Source: Ulva prolifera (lineage: Eukaryota > Chlorophyta > Ulvophyceae > Ulvales > Ulvaceae). From it: a DNA stretch of 64,000 bases. The notes beneath the pieces were generated by a model. It was given only the letters and a program-made list of their open reading frames with translations. It had not been told where the DNA came from and searched no databases. The stretch spans positions 9,256,985 to 9,320,984 of the forward strand of contig CM041196.1 in assembly GCA_023078555.1 (NCBI GenBank), given 5' to 3'. Shown in pieces: positions 1 through 11,476 of this stretch. The position numbers were made by a program, and so were the translations under genes. The stretch's first letter is position 1; each line of letters begins with the position of its first letter.

Positions 1-2438
1 TGAGCGCCACAAGCTCAGTAGCAGAGCACAGCTGCAGCAGCATCTGTACAGCAGGCGCATGTACATCACTCTTATGTGTGTCCACGCCCACATGGAGGCG
101 CTTCAGCGCCGTCATCTGCTTGACAGCATGAACAAGCACGTCGCTGGACTCTGGGCCCATCATGGGCGCCCTGACAGCCAGCGAGGTGAGCCTCGTGAGC
201 CTAGACAGCTGATGCACTTGGGGGAGGGGCGCCCTGTCAGTCACAATCAGGTGATCGTCGTAGTGCATGGTGCCAAAATAGAAGCAGTTGGTCATGGACA
301 GCTCCTCGAGCTGCTCCACCGCGGCCACAGCGAAGATCAGGCGCGTCAGCGGCTGACTCCGGGCGAATTCGCATCCGTCATCGCTGCAATACTCACAGTC
401 GATGCTCAGCTTCCGCAGGGCAGGCAGGGACTGCAGTGCCACCCCAAACTCGGAAGGGCTCAGTCGGGCAGGCTCGAGTGCAGAGACGCACAGCCTCTGC
501 AGCGTGTGCAGCTGCGCCAGTGCGGTACACCACCGGTGGGACTCGTGTGCACTCCCGCCCCAGTAATGCTGGAAGCCATCGCCTTTCAGGCACAGCTGCA
601 GCTCAGTGATGCCACAGCCACGCCCGTGCGGCAGCTCGATTGCCGCCCGGGGGGCTGGCAACCACCCCTTGATGGCCGGTGAGTCGCGACTCACACAGAT
701 GCGCTTTGCTGCGGGCGCTTCCTGAAAGCCCGTTGCGCGCTGATGGTTGCTACGGACAGTCTGCGGCTGTGACTTGACAGAGTCATGAGAGGATTCAGCA
801 GGCTCAGCCGGCGAAGCGGCGCCGCATGGGTTTCCGTCCTGATCGGGACTGCGGGTTGCTGCCGGCGCCAACAGCGTGAGGAGCCTGGGCAGGATAGAGT
901 CGCAGTCTGGCCCACACGTGTTTACAGTGATATCTTCTGCAATCAGGTCAAGTGCAGCATCTTTGTCCTCCTCTCTTGCTTCCTCCCTGGCCTTGTGAGC
1001 TGCGCAATTCTCCATGCAAGCCCGCAACGGTGGTATGCTGACGGTGGTGCCATCGTTGCAGATGCAGCATGCTTGTAGGATAGCGGGGTGGAAGCTGGAA
1101 GGGAGCAGCTGCAGCATTCTATCAAAGCTCGCGCTGTCAGGCTGGCGGTGGCGCGGAGGGCTGGATGAGAAGGGGATGTCTTCGCTTGCCCGGTCGACCG
1201 CAGCAAAGACAGAGGCCAGGAGGTGCTGGGGCACAGCATGCGCGATCTGCAAAAGATATGCTATGATGTTTGACATGAGTCAGGCTGATCACCACTGCTG
1301 GAGTCATGCCGGGCATACAAATAGTCAGGGTGCATGCCCATGTATTGCGGCTTTGCACACACACGCGTACTCGGTCCCCAGTCCCTAGACTATATAGGTC
1401 TCATGATGATGCTGTGGTCAGGATGACAGTGATCAGAAACTGTTTGCCTAGACATGGGTAGACACTCCGACGGCTTCACAGAGCAGAAGGCCGCACCCAG
1501 GCTGCCCTTGCACGCTCCAGCTCTGAAGGTGGCCTCCAAGGGAAAATCTGAGGGCCCAGCATCGCTAACAACAGTGACTGGGACACGGCAGCTGCTGTTT
1601 GAGAGTCCTGGAGATAGTCTGCGGCCTGCACGCCACGCCTCCTGCCCGCTCAGCCGTGGTCACAGACGTGTCCGTAAAATCAGTCATGCTCTCTTATTGG
1701 GCTTGTAGGTCGTACGAAGGGCGGCTCAAGGTACACTTTTCTGGAGCTGATGATTGCTCCCCTGCTTGCAGCTCAGCAAGGCGGGCAGAAGGCAGTGGAC
1801 TTTGCAAATAGCATACCACGCACAACGAAAGAGCACACAGAAAAGGATCGTAATGTGACATCTCAACATCAGAGCCATACCAGGACTGCAGGCGCGATCA
1901 ATCAAGCGGACTCTCACGATGCATCGCGATCGCTCAATGCCTCTCCCGAGCTTCTACCCAGCAACATGTATCACAGGACAAGGATGAAAAACTGCATTTT
2001 CATGGACCTGGCTGATAGCATCCGGCCGCAGAGGCTCGCGAGCGCGAGTAGGCATAACCAGCAGCAGACCGACCAGGCTGCCTTTGTGGGGCTGTGATGC
2101 AGCAATCGATGTTACATTGAGCTGTGATCACACAGCATCATGACTCGCACCTTCAGTGCATTTATCAGCATGTAGCCCTCCGGTGCCAAAGGTGATATGC
2201 CCGGGTCGACAGCGGTCTTGACTAGCTCAGCGCATGTCAGCCACGCCTCGACCTCTGACATCGACAATGGTAAGGGAAGATCATCTCCCGTGCCGTTATT
2301 GAGTGTCGCGAGGTCTTCCAAGAGCTTGCATCGCTGAGCACAGCGGTCTGGGATGTTAAGGGCCTGTGTCGCAGGGACGAAAGACACGCCATCGGCAGAG
2401 CGTCTCAGACAGGCTGAGCTTGTAGCAGAGTCGCGCAT
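1..2438 (-). CDS. Skp1/BTB-POZ-like + LRR protein, locus 1 (3' end beyond window)
   Basis: Three exons, all joined in phase 0. Exon 1 (2438-2151) starts at an ATG and carries LRRSADGVSF...DRCAQRCKLLEDL...LPLPLSM, which follows the order of the first half of Skp1/POZ proteins (SDG, then a helix, then PLP). The donor is GTGCGAGT. Exon 2 (about 1632-1497) begins AADYLQDSQ after an AG and ends before GTGCGG; it matches the AANYL helix of Skp1. Exon 3 (from 1246, acceptor TTTTGCAG) begins IAHAVPQHLLASVF, passes through a LPSSFHPAILQACC motif, a Cys/charged linker with PAAKRIC (possible NLS), and then leucine-rich repeats (LHTLQRLCV, LPALRKLSI, LTRLTSLAV) that remain open to base 1. No stop or shift was found, so the copy looks intact within the window. 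Same subfamily as the broken locus at 58.7-61.9 kb. The POZ assignment rests on motif order; LRR is clear. Confidence 0.78.
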
Positions 2439-4205
2439 GGTAGAGGGGCTGCAAAGAACAGCTGAACGCTTCGCCTTGAGCTAGCGCAGCTAGCACATGC
2501 AGCTTACGGGCGCCAACGTATGACCGATACACCGAATTGACGCCAGATGTACGGACTTGCTTTGTGTACGCATCTCGCGGGCGTCCACGACAACAAAGCC
2601 AGAATCGCAAACAGCTAACGCGAGAATTCATTCAATGACTGCTTCAGTTAATTGAGCAGAAACGTTTCTTGCAGGCAGTACTCCCGGTATATCGAGACCA
2701 GCCATTGCGAACGCGTGGAGACTTTCGTGGCAGATGTACGCACTCATGTTGACTGGGTCTGACGGTCACATGTATGCAGCAGTCCCCTGGCGTCTCGACC
2801 CCGGCCCCAGTCTGGCGGCAAAGATACGCTTCCAAAGGCAGACCGTACGGTCCAAAGGCAGACCGTCCCATATGAATGGGGACTGGCATGCCTGGACTCC
2901 TCGCCACAGAGCACCCCAGCTGGGTGGTGGTCAATATTGACCATATGTCTACCCGCTCAAGACTGCCACGGCCCCTTGTTGCAGCACCCTGAGTCCACAC
3001 AAACCTGCCACTCGCCTCACTTGCCATGCAGTGCATGAGATGCCATGCACACATGCATGCGCTCCACCATTTGCGTCCCCCACCATGAGCGTGTGCACAC
3101 TTTGGCCGGTCTCCAGATTAACCCCTAGCTACCCTCTGCTTGATGTGGAGGCAGCCGGCCCGCAGTGCCCGCCCCCCACCAGCTGCCAGTGTCTGCAGAG
3201 CAGCGCATGCATGGAAGCCATGACAGAACCGCCAAGCGGCGCGGCGCAGCGTGCGCCGAGGGACGCACTGGCAGCGGCGGTGCTGCACCTGCGCCTGCAG
3301 TTTCTGCACACAAACTAGCGGTCGGCAGCTGGACAAGCCGTGAGACCCGGGGGAGGCTGGACAAGCCGTGAAACCCGGGGGAGACTCGGGCTTGTGGCAA
3401 TGCGGTGGTGTAGCCGCTACGTAGCCGCTACACCGCCGGATCGCTGCAAGAAGCGCGATGTGCAAGGAGCCAATGGCATAGCGGCCATGTCGCCGGATTG
3501 TCGTGTATACGTAGTGGAGTGGCATGTATCAGAGTGTGTGATGTCCAGCAGATCGTTGTGATGTCAAGTCGACGTACTGCATGCATCTCATGCATGGGTG
3601 CATCGCAACCTTCCCCAATTTGTTTGTTTCGCAGCGAATTTTGCGTGCCCGGGTGGGACCACCCTTTAGCGGGAGTGGATGACACCCTATGCTCACAGAA
3701 CATTCCTGCACACGCTGTGTCCACACACACAGCAACAGCAGCCCAGTGGTGTTCACGTTGGGTCGATCCACATTATACGGCCGTGAAGGTGGCGACTGAT
3801 CACAATCGTGTTCATGGACGGATTGTTAGCAAGGCAAGCATATGCATCGGAGAATGTGCACTGCCGGCGTTGGCCCTCAGCGATCCGATTTCACATATGC
3901 AACAAGGCGAAGTCTAGCTTCTTGGATCAAGGCGACAGCAGGACTGCGGCATTCAACAAGTCCCGTCACCATGTACAGGCTTCCTCCACCCGCGCTCCAC
4001 TGCCTCGGCGCACCAATACTCATCACATGCGTAATAAAATATTAACTCGTGATTACTTTGTAGCTGAACCGCTGGAAGACTGGCGCAACATCGGCTACGC
4101 TCATCGGCTGGACGACCCGATCGTCACGCATGGTTCGACCGGTTCGACTTTCATTCCTGACATGCACCTTGTGACCAAAGGCCTTGAATACAAAGATATG
4201 CACAC

Positions 4206-4493
4206 CTTCACTGCCTCAGTCAGAGTGTTGTCGTCCTGCTTGAGTGATGGTTCGCCTGTGTCGCCAACAGTGGTGACCTGCTGAGCGCATGCAAGCCACG
4301 CCTTGAGCTCTGGCATCGACAGTGGAAGTGGCAGATCAGCATCCGAGCTGTCACTGATTCCTGTGAGGTCTTTGATGAGCTCGCATCGCTGAGCACACCA
4401 ATCTGGGATGGCCAAGGCTTCCGATGCGGACACAATCGACGCCCCGTCCACAGATCGCCGCAGCCACAGCGAAGCTTGGTCAGAGGTGTCCAT
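4206..4493 (-). pseudogene. Orphan POZ exon 1 of the POZ-LRR family (locus 2)
   Basis: An ATG at 4493 opens a 96-codon exon with LRRSVDGASIVSASEALAIP, then WCAQRCELIKDL, LPLPLSMPELKAWLACAQQV and TEAVK before a GTGTGC donor at 4205. It is closely similar to exon 1 of the loci at 1-2,438 and 58.7-61.9 kb. I could not find a matching AADFL exon 2 or an LRR exon downstream (2,440-4,200), so this looks like a stranded exon left by a partial duplication or deletion. It could still be used if a distant exon exists. Confidence 0.6.
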
Positions 4494-5181
4494 CTAAGGA
4501 AACTTGAAGAGCAGAAGCGCAGTTGTAGACGCTTCCTTCTGCGGATAAAGCTTGTAACAGCAGCGCAGATCAAGCTGAATACTACCAGCTACAGCGAGAA
4601 CACAACGAAAAACACGCAGACTGTAAGCACGTGTTCGTTGTATATGAATATCCAGAGTCCAGAGTCCAGAGTCAGCATGTCTGAGAGCTCCCATCCTCTC
4701 GAACATGGTATCCGGACAGGCAAGTCTTGTACGCAGTATTCCCGATATGTCGAGATCAGTCACTTCAGACGTGCCAGACTGTGTTCAACACAGCATACAA
4801 TCCAGCTAGGCCTGAGTGTACTTACTAAGGGCAGTGACCGGGCATGCTACCAGTTCTCAGATTTCCAAACTCATTCACGCATTGATGGCAGCTTCGCCGG
4901 GCACGAGCTCGCATGCACCACAGCCCTAGGCCTAGCTACTAGTACTACTAGTAGCTGGGTGTACGAATGAATAGCCAGCTGCAGACTGCATCATCAATCA
5001 TGACGTGCCAGTCTGAATGCCATACTATCACATCCCATGCATGCACACAGTGAGGCCTCCCGGGGTCACACGATTTCATCCTCCCTGTTTGCTGGCGCTG
5101 GTCATGCTGGCCCAGGCGATGTACGAGTATGCATATGTGAGCATGCCTGCTGTCGAACATGCCAGCATGCCTAGGAGATCT

Positions 5182-5239
5182 CTGTGCACATGCGCACTGT
5201 GCACATGCACACTGTGCACATGCGCACTGTGCACATGCG
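5182..5239. repeat. 15-bp tandem repeat (TGTGCACATGCGCAC)
   Basis: About four copies of a 15-bp unit alternating GCGCAC and GCACAC around TGTGCACA. The unit is itself partly palindromic. No coding role is seen. Confidence 0.8.
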
Positions 5240-5489
5240 AACACACATGCGGTCGAACATCTATGGCAGCTCTGCAGCATCCAGCAAGCACTGCCGAGGC
5301 GCTGCTTGGGGATGCTAACATTGCTGCATCAGCTACGTAGCGTGTATACAGACCTGTTGAGCTGTCCCAACAACGCTGTGCGGTATTGACCATTCACAAT
5401 TCACTGTTCGTTGGGGTGGTCTCAGCCACACATGCATATGTGCGCAGCTGGGGCCAGGTGATGACTCACTCGGAGCCGACCAGCTCGGA

Positions 5490-5665
5490 TATTTCAGGGA
5501 ATCATCCCAAAAGCAGCGCATGTGTGTTCGTCTGTATCTGGCCAAATAAGCGTGCAGGAACGTGGCCTCGTAGATCTATAGCGGTGGCTGTTCTGTCGTG
5601 GGCAGTGGTGATCTAGACAGTTTTCGCAACATGCGTATGCGCCGGGTTGCAATCAACACTCTGCG
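5490..5665 (+). repeat. Dispersed repeat, copy 1 (paired with 10,040-10,250 in opposite orientation)
   Basis: The segment containing GCATGTGTGTTCGT, CTGTTCTGTCGTGGGCAG and CACTCTGCGGGCCCC recurs in reverse complement at about 10,040-10,250 in the same order with substitutions. In both places one frame reads an ACVFV...ILSWA-like peptide, so it may descend from a lost exon. It lies beside an LRR fragment here and upstream of an intact POZ-LRR gene in the other case. Confidence 0.6.
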
Positions 5666-6013
5666 GGCCCCGGCAGACCCTGCCCCAAGCGTCCGGACCA
5701 CAAGTGGATGAATTTCACTGACAAGCTGCGCGCGAGAGGCAAGCACCAAAAGTCGGCTGCCGAAACAGTGCTCAAAACTCTTGGCTGGGAGTTGTACATG
5801 TCGACTCGTGTGTACGGCCAGGCGAGATCTCCAATGTGGCAGTACGTTCGTCTTCTGAATGTAGTGCAGCTGCATGTGTGTGCCAAGCATACGTTTCGTT
5901 TGGGTGCACATTGCAAAGTGCAGTTGGTGGTGTAGACAGCTGGTACCATGCACAGAGCCTCAGCAGCCGCAGACATAGACGGGTATGCTCGCCGTGGCCG
6001 TGATGATGAGCCT

Positions 6014-6249
6014 CGATGCCAGCGCGACACCGCCCCCAGCGCAGGAACGACCTCGCGCATGGCGGCCACTGTGTCAAACATACGCCACAGGCTCAGCGCC
6101 TCGAGGCTCATCAGCTGCCGCAGCAGGGCGCTGGCATCCCCCCCGTGCTTAGCGGCGACTGAGATCCTGCCAATCTCGAGTTCCCGCAGCCCGTCCGCGC
6201 CCGCCGCAGCGGCTGCTGTCACAGTCTCCAGCAGCGCAGCGACATCGGA
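6014..6249 (-). pseudogene. LRR C-terminal fragment (locus 3)
   Basis: A minus-strand frame reads SDVAALLETV, AAAAAGADGLRELEIG, ALLRQLMSLEALSLW and VVPALGAVSRW. This matches the last two or three leucine-rich repeats of the family (compare LEVLDIRY and GPRELDI in the locus at 58.7-60.6 kb). There is no exon 1, exon 2 or upstream LRR region next to it, and coding similarity stops at both ends, so it is a truncated remnant. Confidence 0.6.
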
Positions 6250-6603
6250 GTGGCGCGTTTGCCGCCGATGTGCGGCCACGTCAGCTGCGAGAAGAGAGGA
6301 ACACGGAGGTCTCCGAGAGTCTGAGTCACGCATATCCATGAATCCTCGCAGCCTGGTGGAGGCCGGCATGTTTGGCGCAGTGCATGGATGACATGTGCTG
6401 CGGTGCAGGCACGCGCCAAGTAAGTCACAGAGGTGTTTCACATGCCGCTAGGTGCCTTCAGGCAGCAAAGAAAGGCATATTCAGCTAATCTTGCAAGCCA
6501 TCATGATGGCAAGTATACTCCCCACGTCCGGCCACGGCTGCGTTCATGTACAACTCACATCTGCATGTAGTTCTCAGACCAACACAGCACCAGCCGCGCC
6601 GTG

Positions 6604-9600
6604 CTAGTCGATGTGCACCCGGTGCAGGCCGGTCAGCAGAGGCGCGACACTCGCCTCATCCCCACACCGCTTGTGCCGATAGTCCCACCCCTTATACACC
6701 CTCAAGCAGCGCAGGTGCAGCAGCGCCTCCAGCGTTGGGACCACCCCCCGCAGGCCCGCCAGGCTGTCAAACAGATGCCGGACATTCAGGACCTCCAGCC
6801 TCGGCAGCCGCTGCAGCAAGGCGGCAAACTCCGCGGCATGCTTTGCCGAGACGAGGTTACCGCTGACATCGAGCTCCCGCAGCCGGTGCCCGCCCACTGC
6901 GGCACCCCTGGCCGCCGCCCGGAGCACGGCGCAGAGGCCTACATGCGTCGCGCCGTTCTGTTCGAGCACGAGGCGCCTCAAGCGCGAGACGCACGGAGCT
7001 TCCATTGCCAGCCGCTCCAGGCCCCGGTCCCCAAGCCCGTTGTACCCCAGGTGCAGTGCCTCCAGGGCCGGGACGTCTGCAAGCAGAGCGATGACGCCAG
7101 ACATGTGGCTCTCTGTGCCTCCATCAAACGAGTCGGTCAGATTCAAGGCGGTCAGCCGGTCAAGCAGGCGCGCGTTCTGTGTGCGGAGCACGCAGTGAAA
7201 CTTTGAGATAGGCAGGAATCCGCCTCTGTCAATGTACAGGCCTGGCAGCCCGAGGGCCTGCAGCGCTGGTAAGGGCAGAGTCGCCTTGCCGATCTGCAGC
7301 ACAAGGGCGGCGCACGCTTCTGGGCACTCACGTGTGAACATGCGGGCACTGTCGCATGTCCGCATGGCCACATGCAGCTCGCGGAGCTCTGTCATCCGGC
7401 TCACGGTGTGCACCAGCTCCTCCTGCCTGTCCGGCCCCGCGACGAGGCCCCCAATCGTCAGCGACGTGAGCTGCGGCAGCTTTGCCAGGTGGGTGGCTTG
7501 TGCACTGCGCTCAGGTTCGGCCGTGCCGAAAAAGATGCAATCGACGAGGTGCAGCCCGGAGAGCCGAGTCAGCGTCGCCACCGCCTCGAGCAGGATGTCG
7601 GCGGCAGCGAGAGACGCAGTGTTGAAGTCCCGCCCGGTGCACTTGATGGTGAGGTGTCGCAGGGCCGGCAGCGATTGCAGCGCCGCCCCACACTCCCGGG
7701 GGCTCAGGTGAGAAGGGTCACCTGTGGACACGCTGAGTGCACGCAGGGAGCGCAGCTGAGCCAGCGCGTGGCACCACCGCGGCGGCTCCGGGTGGGCGCC
7801 GCCCTTCACTTCGATGTCCAGCTGACTGATGAGGGCGCCCTGCCTGAGTGAGTCCACAAGACGCGGTAGCTCGGTGGCTAGAGGGGTGGCGGGTGGTTCG
7901 GCAGGTGACCTGGCCGCGCCAGCCGCTTGCATGGAACGGTGCTCCAACTCATGGGTGGCATCCCAGCAGTCAGGGTGCCAGGCGCGCTCGGCGGTGCCCC
8001 CGGCCAGCGGCGCCGCCGCCGCCAGCAGCTGGAACGTCAGGGAGGCACACCCCGCTGCGCAGGGGCTACGGCGCGGCAGAGTCGCGCCGTCCGCAGGCTG
8101 CTGTTTGGTTGCCGGTTTGCCGGGTGATGCCGCGCACGTTGCCGCGCATGCTGGCATGCATGGCATGCATGGCACAGTGAGGCAGGCCGCGCCATGGCCC
8201 GCGCTGCTGCAGCACGCCTGGACTATGGCCGGGTGGAAGCTGCGGGGAAGGAGCTGGAGGAGGTGGGCGAGCTGCTGGCGATCGGGGCGGTGGCGCGACG
8301 GCGGTGTCTCTGTGGAGGCGGAGGCGGAGGCGGGGTGCGGCTGCCTCCACAGCGTGTGGCGGCGCATGCACGAGAAGATGCTCTGCAGATAGTCCGGGTT
8401 CGCGGCGGCTGCGGCGCTCGCAATCTGCACCCCAGAACTGGAGTCGATGATCAGGTGAGGAAGGTAGCTGTGATGTTAGGCAATTAGGCGGTAGCTTCAG
8501 CGATTCTGCAGTCAAACAGGTGTCCGGGCGATTGATGTTATCAATTCAGGCCTAGGGACCGTCAGGTGCTGTACGTTGCGGGTGAATGGACTCGGCGATC
8601 GGGAAAAACATGTGGGGCACAGTCGTATGCGCACCCTGGCAGCCCTGGCACACTGCTGTGCGGATGGAAGAGGTGCCAGGCCGTTGACTGCAGCCGCGGT
8701 GGCCACGTTTCCTTCGTCACCAAGAATGGCTAGAAGAAGACGGCTTGAGATGATTTTGGTCAGTTTACAGTCCTGCAAGGCGTCCGCAGCCTGCAACACG
8801 CTCAGGCCTGTCAGGGCATGGTGTGCCCATCATGATTGTGTGCGGTGTGTACAGCAACATGTTGATGTGGGATCACAGCAACATGTTGATGTGGGATCTC
8901 TGGATGTGGGCAGTGCCGTGATCTGCAGGTCCATGACCCATCCCTGATTCCTGAGCTTCGGAGTCAGTGGGAAGCGAGGCAGCATGGCAGAGAAGGATCA
9001 GTAGCGCTGCTCAAGCTTGGCAGTGACCACAGCGGCCAGATTTTGTCAGGGATCCGGACACATCATGTGTTGCCAAATAGGATCAGGGACTTGGCAACCT
9101 GTGCTCAAGCTTCCCACATCACCTGAAATGCCACACAGCCAGAGGACACCCACCCAACGGGTGACTGCATATTCTCAAGATCTAAAGCTCGTCGTGAACT
9201 TAGAGGTGAAAGCTTTGCTTTACACCGGCACGAACGAACAGTCTGCCGTGGCTTCATGGACTGGCTCGTTAGCCGAGCTTGTCGATGTGCAAGCGACAGT
9301 ACGGCATGAATGCCTGCACTGGAATCAATGCGTGAATGAGTCGCAGTCGTCAGGCGTACCTTCAGCGCGCTCAGGAGAGTGTCGGTGTCCTGATCGACGG
9401 TCAGGCGACGGCACTTTGCTTCACGTGTTCCTGCACGTTCCTCCTGCCGAGCGAACTCCAGCCAGGCGTGCACTTCAACCATCGACAGCTGTAGAGGCAG
9501 CTCTTCACCCCATGCGGTCTCCTCGTCGTGGCAGTTTCGAAGGCCTTTTATCAGTTGGCATCGCTCGGCGCAGCTGTGAGGCACCTCCAGGCACCTCCAG

Positions 9601-9692
9601 GCACTCAGAGGCTCAGCGTCGCTCCTGCCGACAAAGGACGTGCTACAGTGGTCCAGTCGTAGCCATATCGACTCTGAATCGACGGTTTTCAT
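6604..9692 (-). CDS. Skp1/BTB-POZ-like + LRR protein, locus 4 (intact)
   Basis: Exon 1 (9692-9360, ATG MKTVDSES) has WLRLDHCSTSF, CAERCQLIKGLRNC, ELPLQLSMVEVHAWLEFA and ends LLSALK before GTACGC. Exon 2 (8790-8635) begins AADALQDCKLTKII after TTGCAG and ends CARAAR before GTGCGC. Exon 3 (8424-6604, acceptor GTGCAG) encodes about 607 aa: NPDYLQSIFSCM, the conserved LLPRSFHPAIVQACC motif, a Cys-containing stretch, EPPRWCHALAQLRSLRAL and about ten LRRs (LPALRHLTI, LPQLTSLTI, VPALEALHLGYNGL, LRELDVSGN, LPRLEVLNV). Junctions are phase 0 and in frame; total about 770 aa. No signal peptide or membrane segment is evident, so cytosolic or nuclear location is likely. Its nearest relative in the window is the plus-strand gene at 21.3-24.4 kb. 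No P-loop/NB-ARC motif, so it is not an NLR. Confidence 0.82.
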
Positions 9693-10039
9693 TGTCTCGA
9701 TGTCCGGGAGTTCAGAGTCGCTGCAAGTGCTCCCCGGAGACAGCATACGCAGTGTTTGCGGCAACAAAGCAGCGGCTCTGCAAGCACATGCGTTTATTTC
9801 ACAAACAATCTTCAACCCATTTGTGCAGCGGGACACCGTGGCACTTACAGCGGTGAGAAGCCGGGAGGACGCGTACGTGTGAGGTGTTGTACTGTCTGCA
9901 GGAGCGAAGGTGTGTTCAGACGCAAATCTGCCCCACGACATGTCGAGACATCTATTCTGACGGCATACATCAGTGCAATCGAGGGGGCTGCGGCCAGCGC
10001 ACCCACAACAGGCAATCCTGAAATCACTGCAGGAAACAC

Positions 10040-10250
10040 ACATTGACCATCGCTCAGGTGCATGCACCCGGTGCTCCTGGGGCCCGCAGAGTGTTCATCG
10101 CAGCCAGGCTCACGTTTGAACCTCAATCGGCACAGAGCACATCTGCCCACGACAGAATAGCCACCTCTACGAAGCTGCCTTCATGCACGCTCGTGTGGCC
10201 AGATCAAACACGAACACACATGCGCTGGTTTGGGGATGATGACTGGGTTT
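10040..10250 (-). repeat. Dispersed repeat, copy 2
   Basis: Reverse-complement counterpart of 5,490-5,665, including the shared CATGTGTGTTCGT, CTATTCTGTCGTGGGCAG and ACACTCTGCGGGCCCC blocks. The two copies differ by substitutions and small indels. Confidence 0.6.
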
Positions 10251-10962
10251 GCAAGGCAGGCGCCGAGCACACAACCTGCGGCGGCGCAAGCTGCCTCGAG
10301 CACTGCCTCCAGGCGGCTCTTCCTCGATGACACGCAGTTCGTTCGTACACCGACGCTCTGCCGTTCGGTGGCCTGCTCGATGCGCGCAGCTACCCCGCTG
10401 ACGGCATGCCACACGGCCTTGCGCAACGCAGATGCTACGGGACTGCTGGCCCCGTCCGACGACCTGCCGCTGCTCACTGCCCAGCTGGCCTGCGGGGTGG
10501 GGCGCCCGTGTGGCTGCAGATCTGCCCACCCTGAGCCGCTTCCTTCCCCGATGTCTCCGCTGGCATCATTGAGTAGCTGCGAGCGCGAGGTGCGCATGTT
10601 GCCGGGATGTCCGACAGGGTGCATGGCCCTTACGTAATGGCCCTTACGTATACGTGCCGCAGTGTTGATGGAGGACAGGCTGTGCTGCGCGGTGATGGCG
10701 AGTCGCGAGTCGCGTGTCGCTCCTGCGCGGCTACGGTGTGAGCCAGGTGAAGGGGAGGGGAGGGGGCCTGGGTGCGGGGCCTCCTGGACGGTCTGTGCTC
10801 GGCAAGGTCGAAGCTGTTGTGTGGGTTGGAGTAGGTGCCCCGGCTGCGCTCGCGCTGTGGGGCTCTGGGAGAGTGCCGCAGTTTGAGGTGGGTGCATGCA
10901 CGTGTAGGGGGGGGATATGTGTGCACAAAAGTGGGTCAGAAAGAGGAACTGAAGGACGGCAG

Positions 10963-10980
10963 CCCCCCCCCCCCCCCCCC
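10963..10980. repeat. Poly-C tract, 18 bases
   Basis: Uninterrupted run of 18 C on the plus strand, followed by GAATTC. Its length may be unreliable in any assembly. Confidence 0.9.
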
Positions 10981-11476
10981 GAATTCGCCTATCCCGGCAG
11001 CACAGCAGTACAGCAGCTGTGGCGCTTGATGTCTCCGCCGCCGGCCGCCGCCGCCGCCACTGCTGCACCTGCACCTGAAAGTGGGTCAGAATGCCTGAAA
11101 GCGGATCAGAATACCAATACCACACCAGTATTACTGTGACCTAGAGTGTAGCTGCTGGACGTCGGCTGGACCAGAAATTCAAGAAGCTACACCCCAGCAA
11201 AGCAGCGCCAGCACGTCAAGCAGCAACACCCACACAAAGTAGACACAGCATGGACGACACAAAGCACCGTATAATTAGGTTGAAACAGTGGTATCTCGCA
11301 GCATTAGGTACAAAGACAGTAGCAACCGCTGCACGACGGAGCGCTTGCACATGCATGTCGCGGAGCGCTTGCACATGCATGTCGTCTTCCGCTGCAGCAA
11401 CGCCTGATGTCACAGACGGTCTGCATCACAGTTTTGAGAGAAGGGCGTCACACCACCTGAATTCATCGGACAAGAA

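Larger units (their letters stand above)
9700..11470. other. Intergenic region between loci 4 and 5
   Basis: No supportable gene. It holds copy 2 of a dispersed repeat (10,040-10,250), an 18-base C run at 10,963-10,980 and a short direct repeat of GAGCGCTTGCACATGCATGTCG at 11,339-11,385. Long open frames here are on both strands at once and have no family motifs; they reflect the GC-rich composition. Confidence 0.5.

Noticed and set aside
59-682. 207-codon plus-strand frame
   Set aside because: It is antisense to the LRR exon of locus 1, which has family motifs in every repeat. The same applies to plus-strand frames over loci 4, 5 and 10.
3118-3525. Possible exon 2/3 of locus 2
   Set aside because: The 135-codon frame lacks AADFL, the LPRSFHPA motif and leucine periodicity.
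6604-9692. Plant-type NLR (NB-ARC-LRR) immune receptor
   Set aside because: No P-loop, kinase-2 or GLPL motif exists in any exon; the N-terminal part fits Skp1/POZ instead.
10181-11125. 314-codon minus-strand frame
   Set aside because: It includes translation of a C18 run and a dispersed repeat and has no family motif.
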